Origin: Gammaproteobacteria bacterium
GTDB taxonomy: Bacteria > Pseudomonadota > Gammaproteobacteria > Burkholderiales > Rhodocyclaceae
DNA length: 64,000 bases
Assembly (NCBI GenBank): GCA_018828385.1
Contig: JAHJVE010000015.1
Span: 186,001 to 250,000 of the forward strand
Direction of reading: 5' to 3'
Shown piece after piece: positions 33,933 to 43,286 of the stretch (position 1 is the stretch's first letter; each line of letters opens with the position of its first letter). Below the pieces are notes generated by a model that was not told the DNA's origin, did no database searches, and worked only from the letters and a program-made list of their open reading frames with translations. The position numbers and the translations under genes were made by a program.

Positions 33933-35639
33933 CTACATCCGATCTGTCAGGTCGACGACGCGGGCCAGTTCTTCAAGCGAGGTCGTGCCGTTGAGCACGC
34001 GGTGCATGCCGTCGTCGGCCAGCGTAGTGAAGCCCTGGAGCAGCGCCCGCGAGCGGATTTCGTGGGTGGTCGCGCGGCGGGCGATCAGTTCATCGATGCC
34101 GGCGTCGATGCGCAGCAGCTCCATGATGGCGATGCGCCCGCGGTAGCCCTGGAAGTCGCACAGCTCGCAGCCGGTGGGCCGGAAGAGCACCGGGCGCGGC
34201 CCCTCGCCGAGGTCGGCGAGCAGGCGTATTTCGTGCGGCTCGGCATGGTACGGCGACTTGCAGTGATCGCACAGGCGACGGATCAGACGCTGGGCGACGA
34301 TGCCGATTATGTTGCCAGCCATGACGTCGGGCAGCACGCCGATGTCGAGCAGGCGGGGCACCGCGCCGATGGCTGAATTAGTGTGCAGGGTGGTGAATAC
34401 CTGATGCCCGGTCATTGCTGCGCGGAAGGCCATTTCAGCGGTTTCGGCATCGCGCACCTCGCCAACCAGGATGACGTCAGGGTCCTGGCGCATCATCGAG
34501 CGGATGCCGTTGGCGAAATCGAGTTTGGCCGTTTCCGAGACCGAGGTCTGGCGAACCATGGCCATCGGGTATTCGACCGGGTCTTCGAGGGTCATGATGT
34601 GGATGCCCTCGGAATTGATGTGGTTGAGCACGGAGTACAGCGTTGTCGTCTTGCCGCTGCCGGTCGGGCCGGTGACGAGAATGATGCCTTCCGGGCGCGA
34701 AATCATCAGTTTGAGCTGATGCAGATGCTCCTCGGCCAGGCCCAGTCCTTCGAGCGGGACGATGCCCTTTTGCCGGTCGAGAATGCGCAGGACGATGTTT
34801 TCGCCGTGGATGGTCGGCTGGCTGGCGACGCGAAAATCAATCGGCCGGCCGGAAACGGTGAGGCTGATCCGGCCATCCTGCGGCGCCCGCATTTCGGCGA
34901 TATTCATGCCGGACAGCACCTTGATGCGCACCGTCATGGCCGGCCAGTAGGACTTATGCAGGGCGCGGATCTGGCGCAGCATGCCGTCGATGCGATAGCG
35001 GATGCGCAGGAAATTGGCTTCCGGTTCGAAGTGAATGTCCGAGGCCTCGCGCTTGACCGCGTCGGTCAGGATCGAGTCGATCAGGCGAACGACCGGCTGA
35101 CTGTATTCGTCGTCGGTCGTCGCCAGGCTCTGCCAGTCGATTTCGCCGGTTTCGATCTCGTGCAGGATGCCGTCAATCGACAACTCATGGCCGTAGTACT
35201 GGTCGATGGCGTGATCGATTTCCGATTCGCCGCCGAGCAGCGTTTCAATTTCGGTGCCTTCGTCGAGTTGACCGCGGACTCGGTCGAGGCCAACGATGTC
35301 GTTGATGTCCGAAATGGCCAGCGTCAGGCGGCGGTTCGGGCGGTCGTAGTCGAGCGGCAGCAGGTGGTGGCGTTTGGCCAGTTCGCGCGGCACCAGCTTG
35401 AGCGCCTGCGGATCGATAACGGCGCGCGACAGGTCGATGCTCTGCTTGCCGAGGTTTTCGGAAAGCGCCTGGCGCAGCGTGGCCTCGGTGACGAAACCCA
35501 GCGAAACCAGCAATTTGCCGATCGGCTGGTTCTGCTTCATCTGCTCGAGCAGGGCGATGCGCAGTTGATCTTCCGACAGGATGCCTTCGGAAATCAGGAT
35601 CTGGCCGAGCGGGCGGTGTTGGAGGTCGGACGTGTTCAT
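33933..35639 (-). CDS. mshE: Pilus extension ATPase (GspE/PilB, MshE-like)
   Basis: This 568-residue hexameric secretion ATPase has two N-terminal MshEN modules (LGQILISEGILSEDQLRIAL and IGKLLVSLGFVTEATLRQAL), the type that binds cyclic di-GMP in Vibrio MshE. The core has Walker A GPTGSGKTTTLYSVL, the Asp box DPVEYP, Walker B DPDVILVGEVRD, and the zinc tetracysteine (CDHC and CELC near residue 450-480). It powers pilin polymerisation. The preserved leucine-rich MshEN pattern suggests c-di-GMP control, but this is inferred from family knowledge. It follows the TPR gene by 5 bp. Confidence 0.93.
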   Translation of the reverse strand: MNTSDLQHRPLGQILISEGILSEDQLRIALLEQMKQNQPIGKLLVSLGFVTEATLRQALSENLGKQSIDLSRAVIDPQALKLVPRELAKRHHLLPLDYDRPNRRLTLAISDINDIVGLDRVRGQLDEGTEIETLLGGESEIDHAIDQYYGHELSIDGILHEIETGEIDWQSLATTDDEYSQPVVRLIDSILTDAVKREASDIHFEPEANFLRIRYRIDGMLRQIRALHKSYWPAMTVRIKVLSGMNIAEMRAPQDGRISLTVSGRPIDFRVASQPTIHGENIVLRILDRQKGIVPLEGLGLAEEHLHQLKLMISRPEGIILVTGPTGSGKTTTLYSVLNHINSEGIHIMTLEDPVEYPMAMVRQTSVSETAKLDFANGIRSMMRQDPDVILVGEVRDAETAEMAFRAAMTGHQVFTTLHTNSAIGAVPRLLDIGVLPDVMAGNIIGIVAQRLIRRLCDHCKSPYHAEPHEIRLLADLGEGPRPVLFRPTGCELCDFQGYRGRIAIMELLRIDAGIDELIARRATTHEIRSRALLQGFTTLADDGMHRVLNGTTSLEELARVVDLTDRM

Positions 35640-35644
35640 GGGCG

Positions 35645-36895
35645 TTACGGCTGGCGCTCGGCGTGCAGCTCGCTCAGGCGCCGCTGGAGCTTCTCGGGCG
35701 CGAAACCGGCCGGGCGCTTGGTCGCAGCCTCGAGCGCCAGCCGGTAGTGCTGGGCAGCGAGGCGGGCTTGGCGCAAGTGGTCGAGGCTGACCGCCAGATT
35801 GAACAGGTAGTCCGGGTTGTCGCTCTCGGCCGCGACGGCATTGAAATAGACCTGCTGCGCCTCGGACCAGCGACCCTGGCGGGAATAGAGGTTGCCCAGC
35901 GCAAAATTGAGCGGCGCCGATTCCGGCTGGCTGGAAAGCAGCGACTTCAGGCGGCTTTCTACGGCGGTGGGGTCGGCATTGGCCGAGAGGTTGTTGAGGA
36001 CGGCGGCCTGGGTGGCCGGATCGCTCGGGTTGGCGACCAGCGCCCGCTGGCGCAGGCCGTCGGCATCCGCCGTGCGGCCTTGGCGCTGGGCAATGGCGGC
36101 CAGGGCGAGCAGCGCATCGGTGTTGTTCGGGTCGCGCTGAATGGCCTGCTCGAACTCACGGCGCGACAGGTCGATGTCGCCACGTTGCAGGCTGGCGTAG
36201 CCGCGTGTCAGGTTGAGGTCGGGTTCCGGCTGGGTGCGGGTCAGGCGGATGGGCGTCTGACCTGAACTTTCGTCCTCAGGCGCCGGCATGGCCAGCGCAA
36301 GGGCTTCACGACGCGGGAAAAGGGGGCGCGCCGGCGGCTCGTCGGCGACTTCCACGGTCGACCGGGAAAAAGGCGCAAAATCGGAAGGTGGCGCGAGCGG
36401 AACGGCCGGCACCACCCGCGGTGCAGACGACGGCGCCGGCTGGGCCAGCGGCGCTGTTGCGCTGACCGCCAGCGATCCGCGGCTCATCGCATTCATTTGA
36501 TACCAGACGTAGCCACCGATGGCGATGCCGGCGATGGCCAGCGTGCCGAGCGCCAACCACAGGGGGAGCCGTGATGGCGCGGCCGGGGTCAGCTTGGCGG
36601 CAAAGGCGTTGCGTACCGCTTCGCGGGTTTCGGCCGGCTTGGCGGGTGGCTTGCCGGGTTGGGGTGCCGTCCGCTGAGGATCGGGAAGCGTCGAACTGGC
36701 CAGCTCCGCGTCCACTGCCGCGAGGTGAGACGCTAGGTCCGGCAGCGGATTGGTCGCGCCCTTGGCCGGCTCCGGTGCATACGGCTCCAAACTGAGCAGG
36801 TCGCTGGCCGTCGGCAAGGTTCCCCCTTGCGGGTTGCGGGCCGATTCCTGCTTGGCATTTTCCGCCCGCTTGAGGGCATCCATGAGCAGGCTCAC
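35645..36895 (-). CDS. TPR-repeat protein with membrane anchor (MshN-like)
   Basis: This 416-residue protein starts MSLLMDALKRAENAKQES, a conserved beginning of MshN-like proteins. It has a Pro/Ala-rich linker, one membrane helix (about 115-131, LWLALGTLAIAGIAIGGYVW) and a periplasmic run of at least five TPR units (from about residue 225, SLQRGDIDLSRREFEQAIQ). It probably helps assemble or localise the secretin. The linker segment SDFAPFSRSTVE (about 176-187) is encoded by a copy of the dispersed element read antisense (36350-36388). It is 9 bp from the secretin gene upstream. Confidence 0.85.
   Translation of the reverse strand: MSLLMDALKRAENAKQESARNPQGGTLPTASDLLSLEPYAPEPAKGATNPLPDLASHLAAVDAELASSTLPDPQRTAPQPGKPPAKPAETREAVRNAFAAKLTPAAPSRLPLWLALGTLAIAGIAIGGYVWYQMNAMSRGSLAVSATAPLAQPAPSSAPRVVPAVPLAPPSDFAPFSRSTVEVADEPPARPLFPRREALALAMPAPEDESSGQTPIRLTRTQPEPDLNLTRGYASLQRGDIDLSRREFEQAIQRDPNNTDALLALAAIAQRQGRTADADGLRQRALVANPSDPATQAAVLNNLSANADPTAVESRLKSLLSSQPESAPLNFALGNLYSRQGRWSEAQQVYFNAVAAESDNPDYLFNLAVSLDHLRQARLAAQHYRLALEAATKRPAGFAPEKLQRRLSELHAERQP
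36350..36388 (+). repeat. 40-bp dispersed element, copy 9 (inside the MshN-like gene)
   Basis: TTCCACGGTCGACCGGGAAA then AAGGCGCAAAATCGGAAGG. It is antisense to the gene, in the linker region. Confidence 0.75.
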
Positions 36896-36904
36896 GCGCA
36901 GCCC

Positions 36905-38695
36905 TCAGCGGCTCGGAGTGACGTTGAAAGGCTGGGCTTCATTCGGCTGGGCGAAAAAGTTCTGCCCGGGAAGATGGTCGCGCAAGGCCGCGAAATCGCC
37001 GTCAAGGCTGGCATCCTTGATGACCACGGGGCGAAGGAAAATCACGAGCTCGGTCTTCTGGGCAACATTGTTCCGGTTGTTGACCAGTTCGCCAGCCAGC
37101 GGGATTTGACCAAGCAATGGGACGCGCTGGTTTTGATAGTCGATCTTGTCTTCCATCAAGCCGCCAAGAATGGCGATATTGCCGCTGGCAACCCGCATCA
37201 CCGATTCAATTTCGCGGGTCCGGATAACGGGAACGAGATTGTTGATGTTGTTTTTCTTGAGGTCAGGGTTGGGGTCAGGGACTTCCCGGGCGACGGTGGT
37301 GATCGTCGGCCGCACATTCAGTGTTACCGCGTTGCCATCGCTGATCTGGGGCGTCACGCTGACCACAAGGCCGACTGAAACGGATTGTGGTGTTGTTGTG
37401 TAGACCGTGGTCGTGCCGACGTTGGCAGTTGTCGTCGTATCGGCCTTGACGCTGAAATAAACATAGTTTTCAACAACCTTCAACAGCGCCGTCTGGTTGT
37501 TCATGACCGAGACCCGAGGGCTGGAGAGCACCTTGGTGGTCCCGAAGGTATTGAGCATCGTGATCAGTGCATCCGGATTGCCACCCCTGTCGTAACTGAG
37601 GTTGTAGGCATTCTTTGTGAGGACGTCGCCAATGAAGTTAAGCGAGCCTCCGCCGGCCAATTGCGTCCAGTTGATGCCTTGCTGGTAACCATCTTTCAAA
37701 GTGACTTCGACGATGGTCGCCTCGATCAGCACTTGTCGCTGAGCCGAGTTGGTGACCCGGTCCACAAACTCCTGAATTCGCTCATGCTGGCGTTGGGTGG
37801 CGCGCACCGTGATGACGCCGCTTTCGGCGTTCATGATGACCGATGCGGCTTCCCGGAAGGTGCTGCGGCGTTCGATGGAGGTGCCGGTCGCCTGGCTGGC
37901 CGAGTTCGGGTTGGGGTTGCTTTGCAGCGCATTGGCAATGGCCTGGGCTGCGCGTTGCCCTGCGCTCTGGGGCAGGGCGGCGGCGCCGGTCGATGTCTGC
38001 GCCGTTGATTTTTCGATAACCGTCTCGCTCGACCCTTCGGGGAATACCTTGTCGGTTTCGCGCAGGATGTCCTTGATGTTCTTTTCCAGCGAGTCCCAGA
38101 ACTGATTGCGGGAGGTGTTTTCAATGCGCGTGTTGGAAATGTTCCCGCCGCCGCTTGAGGGGGCGCTGCTATTGCCCGTGCCGCCAGAGGTGCCGGTGGC
38201 AATCTGGGTGTTGGTCGAAACCGTGCCCGTGACATTCCGCGCCATGTTCACGTAATCGACCTTGTAATGCTTGAGGAAGGGCGAGTCGGGCATGACGGCG
38301 AGGTTGGGGCCATCGAGTTCGAAGCGCATGTCGACCTGTTTGGAAATTCGGGTCAGCAGTTGCGGCAAGGTCTGGTCGATGGCATTCAGCGTGACAGTGC
38401 CGGTGATGCCGGGATGGATGTCAACATTGACCTTGGCGTCGCGAGCCAAGGCGAAGAGCAGGTCGCGCACGGGGACGTTGTTGACGACGACGCTGTAGGT
38501 TTCAGCCTTGCGGCTGGCGCTTGGCTTGGGCAGGGCGAGGGTTTGCTGGACTGGGGCGGGGATGTTTGCGGCGGAGACTGTCGGGGGCATGCTTGCCGTA
38601 TTCAGATGGCCCTTGAGTGGTTCGCGCGGGGTGGGCGCTGCGCAGGCGGCCAGGAGGAGAGAAATAAACGTTGCGCTGATGAAACCGATTTTCAT
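36905..38695 (-). CDS. mshL: MSHA-type secretin (MshL)
   Basis: This 596-residue outer-membrane secretin is a lipoprotein: the signal peptide ends in LLLAACAAP with C at about residue 18. The N-domains include a STN-like segment (ETYSVVVNNVPVRDLLFALARDAKVNVD). The NolW/N-domain INWTQL region precedes the secretin core with VSVMNNQTALLKV, SVGLVVSVTPQI and the conserved C-terminal VPLLGQIPLAGEL. The linker before the core is Gly/Ser/Thr-rich and long. It forms the channel through which the pilus exits. The start is ATG at 38695; an earlier in-frame ATG at 38728 lacks a good ribosome site. Order L before E and G matches Msh-type loci. Confidence 0.92.
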   Translation of the reverse strand: MKIGFISATFISLLLAACAAPTPREPLKGHLNTASMPPTVSAANIPAPVQQTLALPKPSASRKAETYSVVVNNVPVRDLLFALARDAKVNVDIHPGITGTVTLNAIDQTLPQLLTRISKQVDMRFELDGPNLAVMPDSPFLKHYKVDYVNMARNVTGTVSTNTQIATGTSGGTGNSSAPSSGGGNISNTRIENTSRNQFWDSLEKNIKDILRETDKVFPEGSSETVIEKSTAQTSTGAAALPQSAGQRAAQAIANALQSNPNPNSASQATGTSIERRSTFREAASVIMNAESGVITVRATQRQHERIQEFVDRVTNSAQRQVLIEATIVEVTLKDGYQQGINWTQLAGGGSLNFIGDVLTKNAYNLSYDRGGNPDALITMLNTFGTTKVLSSPRVSVMNNQTALLKVVENYVYFSVKADTTTTANVGTTTVYTTTPQSVSVGLVVSVTPQISDGNAVTLNVRPTITTVAREVPDPNPDLKKNNINNLVPVIRTREIESVMRVASGNIAILGGLMEDKIDYQNQRVPLLGQIPLAGELVNNRNNVAQKTELVIFLRPVVIKDASLDGDFAALRDHLPGQNFFAQPNEAQPFNVTPSR

Positions 38696-38780
38696 CGGGT
38701 TTTTGCCTTGTCTGAGCTGGATAGTCATGGGTTACGCGGTATATCGCTATGATGCTAGCACGTAAATTGGCGCGGCAACA

Positions 38781-40166
38781 CTAACGTAACTTGCTGACCT
38801 GCCGCGGGAAAGGCTGTGCCGCCTTGATCGACTCAGGCAGTATCTGCATGGCTTCGATGGCTTCTTTCCGGCTGGCGAAATCACCGTAAATTACCCCGAC
38901 CCGGTCGCGTCCGGACAGGCTGGAGCGGTAGGCGCGTATTTGCGATGGTTCGAGCGCCTCGGTCGCCCGGGCCAGGAAACTTTCTATTTCGCCGGTATGG
39001 AAGGCGTCGGTGGCGAGCAGTTGAATGAAGTAATGACTGCTCGGAACGGTTTCAATCCACTGCTCGTATTGCCCAAAGTGCTGGCGAGTCATGGTGGCGA
39101 AGCGAATTTTGTCCAGGGCGGCGGCTGGACTTTGCGTATCCGGACGCAAGCTTGCCGGTTGCGTTTGCTTGACGGGTTCGCTTGGCGGGAAGGGCTGGGC
39201 GAGGGCGGTTTGCGAGGTTTTGGAGGGTGTTGCCGGGCTGGGCAGGGGGCGCGACTGTGCGGCTATGGTCAGCGCGATCAGTAGTGAGCCTATGCCGGCG
39301 CCGCCTGCTCCCCAAATCAGGGGCTTGAGGTTGAAAGGCGTTTTTGGCTGCAAAGGAGAGAACCGCGCATCCAGCGCCGCCAGTTTGATCTCGGCGCCGC
39401 CCACCTGATGAGTGCCGCTTGAATAGGCAGCGAGCAGTGCCTTGTCGGCAACGATATTGATGCGTCGCGACAGGCCTTCGGAAACCTTGGCAATCGTCGT
39501 TACGGCTTCGGCGGTGAACGGATTGGGGCCGCGATAGCCGGCAGCGCGCAGGCGGAACTCGATGTAGGCTGCAACGTCGTCCTGCTTGAGCGGTGTCAGG
39601 TTGAAATGCTGGGTGATGCGCTCGCGTAGCTGGCGCATGTCGGTGGCGGCCAGGCGATCGTCGAGTTCGGGCTGGGCGAAGAGGGCGATCTGCAGCAGCT
39701 TCGTGGCTTTCGATTCGAGGTTGGAGAGCAGGCGGATTTCTTCAAGCGACTCGGCCGGCATGGCATGCGCCTCGTCGATCAGCAACACGACCCGCTTGCC
39801 TTGGCCGTAACGGGTGATCAAGGCGTCCTGCAGGGCCCGGGTCAGCGAGTGCGTGGCCTTGCCGTCGGTGGGAATGCCAAGTTCGTCGGCAATGGCGCCG
39901 AGAATTTCCTGTCGGGAGAGTGACGGATTCGCCAGATAGAGCGTTTCAACGTTCTCCGGCAGGCGCTCGAGCAGCATCCGGCAAAGCATGGTCTTGCCGC
40001 TGCCCACCTCGCCGGTGACCTTGACGATGCCTTCATCCTGCGTGATGGCGTAGATCAGGGCGTCGAGGGTGGGCCCGCGGTTGGCACCGGTAAAGAAAAA
40101 GTCGGTGTGCGGCGTAATGCGAAACGGTGGCTCGCGCAGACCGAAATGTTCGAGATATAGACTCAT
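38781..40166 (-). CDS. mshM: ExeA/MshM-like AAA ATPase with C-terminal SPOR-like domain
   Basis: This 461-residue protein begins MSLYLEHFGLREPPFRITP, a hallmark of the ExeA/MshM family. It has Walker A GEVGSGKTMLCRMLL (about 51-65) and Walker B VVLLIDEAHAM. After one membrane helix (about 282-300) a periplasmic tail ends in a SPOR-like module (SHYFIQLLATDAF ... DRVGVIYGDFASRKEAIEAM) that may bind peptidoglycan. In type II secretion, ExeA helps the secretin pass the cell wall. Its start overlaps the regulator gene's stop (4 bp). It is followed by the secretin gene after 85 bp. Confidence 0.88.
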   Translation of the reverse strand: MSLYLEHFGLREPPFRITPHTDFFFTGANRGPTLDALIYAITQDEGIVKVTGEVGSGKTMLCRMLLERLPENVETLYLANPSLSRQEILGAIADELGIPTDGKATHSLTRALQDALITRYGQGKRVVLLIDEAHAMPAESLEEIRLLSNLESKATKLLQIALFAQPELDDRLAATDMRQLRERITQHFNLTPLKQDDVAAYIEFRLRAAGYRGPNPFTAEAVTTIAKVSEGLSRRINIVADKALLAAYSSGTHQVGGAEIKLAALDARFSPLQPKTPFNLKPLIWGAGGAGIGSLLIALTIAAQSRPLPSPATPSKTSQTALAQPFPPSEPVKQTQPASLRPDTQSPAAALDKIRFATMTRQHFGQYEQWIETVPSSHYFIQLLATDAFHTGEIESFLARATEALEPSQIRAYRSSLSGRDRVGVIYGDFASRKEAIEAMQILPESIKAAQPFPRQVSKLR

Positions 40167-41590
40167 CGGCGGGTCCAGCTTTCCATGCGGTTGTAGAGTG
40201 TCGTCCGGTTGATGCCGAGGCGGCGGGCGGCTTCGCTCATGTTGCCACCACTCAGTTCGATGGCCGCTTCGATGTAGCCGCGTTGCCAGAGTTCGAGGGT
40301 GGCATCGAGATTGAGCCGGGCGGTTTTGTCGAGATGCTGGCGAGCCGCTTGTTTGGCTTCGTCCAGGTCGCCGGCGGAAAGCCCGGCTGTTCCGGCAGGG
40401 GACTCCGCGGGGTCAAAGTGGTCGAGCTCGGCGCGCAATTGCTCGGCGGAAATTATCTGGCCGGGGTAGCGGGCGGTCAGGCGGATGACGATATTGCGCA
40501 GTTCACGCACATTGCCGGGAAAACCATAGTCCAGCCACAGCGACTGGGCGGCCGGGGCAAGCTGAAACGGCTCGGCGTGGGTGTTGGCGGCGTAGCTCTT
40601 CCGGAAGTATTCGAGCAGCAGCAGGCGGTCGAGGCCGGTTTCGCGGAGCGGCGGTACTGCTACGGTGAACACGGAAATTCGATGAAAAAGGTCCGCCCGG
40701 AATCGGCCGGCACGCATTTCCTGGCGCAGGTCGCGGTTGGTGGCAGCCACGATGCGCGCCGTGGAGACCCGGGTCTGCGTTTCTCCGACGCGCTGGTATT
40801 CGCCGTTTTCAAGGACGCGCAGGAGCTTAGGTTGCAAATCGAGCGGTAGCTCGCCGATTTCGTCGAGAAAGAGGGTGCCGCTGTCGGCATCTTCGAAATA
40901 ACCGGATTTGGCGCTGTTGGCGCCGGTAAACGCCCCCTTGGCGTAACCGAAAAGCGTCGGCTCCAGCAGTGTCGGCGAAATGGCCGCGCAGTTCAGGGCG
41001 AGGAAAGGTTTGTCCTGGCGCTCGGTGAGGCGGTGCAGGTAGTGGCTGGCGACGATGTCCTTGCCGCTGCCTGACTCCCCTTCGATCAAGACCGGGTAGG
41101 CCAGATTGGCGTATTGCCCGAGTTGCAGGCGGAGGCGCTGCATGGGCAGGCTTTCGCCGATCAGTCCGCCGGCTGGCGTTGATGGCGTGTCGTTGCCAAA
41201 ACGTAGGGCCTGGCGGAAAAGCTCGGTCAGACGACTGGGGTCGCAGGGCTTGGCGACGAAATCGACTGCGCCCAGCGTCCGGGCATGGCGGGCATTGCTT
41301 TCGTCGCTCTGGCCGGAGAGGACGATAATTTTCATGTCGGGCGACAGGGCCAGCAGGTCGCCAATCAGGGCAAAACCCTCGTCAGGACGGTGGGGAAGCG
41401 GCGGGAGGCCGAGGTCGACCAGGGCCAGTTGCGGTGGTTGCCTGAGTTGCCGAAGCAGGGCCAGGGCATGCGTCCTGGAGTGGCTGGTGAGGACGTCATA
41501 TTCCTGCGCCAAGGCGAAGCTGAGCGATTCGCTGATCAGCGAATCGTCATCGACTATCAACAGCAATGGCTTGGCAAATGACAAGAGCAC
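40163..41590 (-). CDS. Sigma-54-dependent response regulator (PrsR/NtrC-like)
   Basis: This 475-residue regulator has a receiver domain (LLLIVDDD at 10-17; phospho-acceptor D in ALVDLGLPP at about 57; K in DFVAKP), a sigma-54 AAA+ domain with Walker A GESGSGKD and the sigma-54 contact loop GAFTGA, and a Fis-type helix-turn-helix ending RRLGINRTTLYNRM. The receiver's DLGLPP...EGF pattern resembles the PEP-CTERM-associated regulator PrsR. The start is GTG at 41590. It should activate the -24/-12 promoter of the pilin gene, with the histidine kinase at 23963-25645 as a likely partner. A weak dispersed-element match lies at 40657-40690 in the AAA domain, at a position conserved in the family, so it may be chance. 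Confidence 0.88.
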   Translation of the reverse strand: MLLSFAKPLLLIVDDDSLISESLSFALAQEYDVLTSHSRTHALALLRQLRQPPQLALVDLGLPPLPHRPDEGFALIGDLLALSPDMKIIVLSGQSDESNARHARTLGAVDFVAKPCDPSRLTELFRQALRFGNDTPSTPAGGLIGESLPMQRLRLQLGQYANLAYPVLIEGESGSGKDIVASHYLHRLTERQDKPFLALNCAAISPTLLEPTLFGYAKGAFTGANSAKSGYFEDADSGTLFLDEIGELPLDLQPKLLRVLENGEYQRVGETQTRVSTARIVAATNRDLRQEMRAGRFRADLFHRISVFTVAVPPLRETGLDRLLLLEYFRKSYAANTHAEPFQLAPAAQSLWLDYGFPGNVRELRNIVIRLTARYPGQIISAEQLRAELDHFDPAESPAGTAGLSAGDLDEAKQAARQHLDKTARLNLDATLELWQRGYIEAAIELSGGNMSEAARRLGINRTTLYNRMESWTRR

Positions 41591-41610
41591 AACATCCTGT
41601 GTGAAATTTT

Positions 41611-41649
41611 ACCGATTATAGCCTTGTCGTTTCCCGGTGACCGTGGGGG
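41611..41649 (-). repeat. 40-bp dispersed element, copy 10 (degenerate, upstream of mlaF)
   Basis: ACCGATTATAGCCTTGTCG then TTTCCCGGTGACCGTGGGGG. One T of the core is missing. It lies in the divergent region between the regulator and mlaF. Confidence 0.6.
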
Positions 41650-41689
41650 TTTCTGCTAAAATCGGCCGACTTTTTTCTGGGGATTGGCT

Positions 41690-42502
41690 TTGTCCGACGA
41701 CATCCTGGTCGATATCGAGGAACTTCAATTTGCCTACGATGGCAAGCCGGTGCTGGCGGGAATCAACATGAGGATTCCGCGCGGCAAGGTGGTGGCCATC
41801 ATGGGCGGTTCCGGCTGTGGCAAAACGACGCTGTTGCGTTGTATCGGTGGCCAATTGCGGCCGACCGGCGGTCGCGTTCGCCTCGAAAAACACCAGGTTT
41901 GCGGCATGGCCGAGGCCGATCTGTATCGCTTGCGCCGCCGGATGGGCATGCTTTTCCAGTTCGGAGCACTGTTTACCGATATGTCGGTTTTCGAGAACGT
42001 CGCTTTTCCCATGCGCGAACACACCGATATGTCGGATGAAATGATTCGCGATCTGGTGCTTATGAAGCTTGAGGCCGTCGGTTTGCGCGGCGCCGCCAAT
42101 TTGATGCCGGGTGAGTTGTCGGGGGGTATGGCCCGGCGGGTGGCGCTGGCCCGCGCCCTGGCACTGGACCCGATGCTGGTGATGTACGACGAGCCGTTTA
42201 CCGGGCTCGACCCTATCGCGCTGGGCGTTATTGGCCAGTTGATCCGCAAGTTGAACGATGCGCTGGGCGCCACGTCGATCATGGTGACCCACGATATTCA
42301 GGAATCCCTGCAGATCGTCGATTACATCTACTTCATGAATGGCGGGCGCGTCGTTGCCGAAGGTACGCCGGACGAGATTCGCTCTTCCGATCATCCTTTT
42401 GTGCACCAGTTTGTTCATGCCGAAGCGGATGGCCCCGTTCATTTTGATTATCCCGCTCAATCGCTGCGCGATCAGTTTCTAGGTACGGTTTCGCATGTTT
42501 GA
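41690..42502 (+). CDS. mlaF: Phospholipid/intermembrane transport ATPase MlaF
   Basis: This 270-residue ABC ATPase is the first gene of the maintenance-of-lipid-asymmetry operon. It has Walker A GGSGCGKTTLL (about 37-47), signature LSGGMARRVALARAL, Walker B MLVMYDEPFTGLD and switch H in VTHDI. I place the start at the TTG at 41690 because GGGGA lies six bases before it; a TTG two codons upstream is the alternative. MlaF drives phospholipid movement between the inner and outer membranes together with MlaE, D and B. A degenerate dispersed element lies in the region shared with the divergent regulator gene. Confidence 0.92.
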   Translation: MSDDILVDIEELQFAYDGKPVLAGINMRIPRGKVVAIMGGSGCGKTTLLRCIGGQLRPTGGRVRLEKHQVCGMAEADLYRLRRRMGMLFQFGALFTDMSVFENVAFPMREHTDMSDEMIRDLVLMKLEAVGLRGAANLMPGELSGGMARRVALARALALDPMLVMYDEPFTGLDPIALGVIGQLIRKLNDALGATSIMVTHDIQESLQIVDYIYFMNGGRVVAEGTPDEIRSSDHPFVHQFVHAEADGPVHFDYPAQSLRDQFLGTVSHV

Positions 42503-43286
42503 CCCGGCTTCCATCATTCGGCGGCTCGGCCACGCGACGGTGGACCGTGTCTGGCGCCTGGGTTTTGCCACCCGGTTCCTTTGGGCCGTGCTGATGCACT
42601 CAGGGTCTTCTTTCCGTCGCTTGCCCCTGACTTTGCGCGAAATCTATTTCAGCGGCGTCCTGTCGCTGCTCATCATCATGGTTTCCGGTCTGTTTGTTGG
42701 CCTGGTGCTCGGCCTGCAGGGCTATGAGATCCTGCAGCGCTTCGGCTCCACGGAGGCGCTTGGCACGCTGGTGGCTCTCTCACTGACCCGCGAATTGGGG
42801 CCGGTTCTGGCGGCCATCTTTTTTGCCTCGCGGGCGGGGTCGTCGGTCACCGCCGAAATCGGCCTGATGAAAGCAACCGAACAGCTCAAGGCGATGGACA
42901 TGATGGCCGTCAATCCGATCGCCCGTGTCGTGGCGCCGCGTTTCTGGGGCGGGGTCATCTCGATGCCGCTGCTGGCAGCAATTTTTTCCGCCATGGGCGT
43001 TCTTGGCGGCTGGTTGATCGGGGTTGTTGTCATTGGCGTCGATGACGGCTCCTACTGGTCGCAGATGCAGGCCAGCGTCGATTTTCGCTACGACATCTGG
43101 AATGGTGTGGTGAAAAGCTTTGTCTTCGGGATTGCTGTCTCGCTGATTGCCGTTTTTGAAGGTTATGACTCGGTGCCGACGGCCGAGGGCGTCTCGCGTG
43201 CCATTACGCGTACCGTGGTGACTTCAGTGCTGACCGTTCTGGCGCTGGACTTTGTTCTAACCTCGTTCATGTTCCGGGGAGCCTGA
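42495..43286 (+). CDS. mlaE: Phospholipid transport permease MlaE
   Basis: This 263-residue permease of the MlaE/YrbE family has an N-terminal amphipathic helix, five or so membrane helices and the conserved core GSSVTAEIGLMKATEQLKAM and NPIARVVAPRFWGG. It forms the membrane dimer of the MlaFEDB complex. The start overlaps mlaF by 8 bp and the stop overlaps mlaD. The length is normal. Confidence 0.95.
   Translation: MFDPASIIRRLGHATVDRVWRLGFATRFLWAVLMHSGSSFRRLPLTLREIYFSGVLSLLIIMVSGLFVGLVLGLQGYEILQRFGSTEALGTLVALSLTRELGPVLAAIFFASRAGSSVTAEIGLMKATEQLKAMDMMAVNPIARVVAPRFWGGVISMPLLAAIFSAMGVLGGWLIGVVVIGVDDGSYWSQMQASVDFRYDIWNGVVKSFVFGIAVSLIAVFEGYDSVPTAEGVSRAITRTVVTSVLTVLALDFVLTSFMFRGA

Noticed and set aside
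40657..40690. A nineteenth copy of the dispersed element in the sigma-54 regulator
   Set aside because: Only the first dozen bases agree, and the encoded FHRISVF...VPPLRE is a conserved motif of the AAA domain, so chance similarity is more likely.
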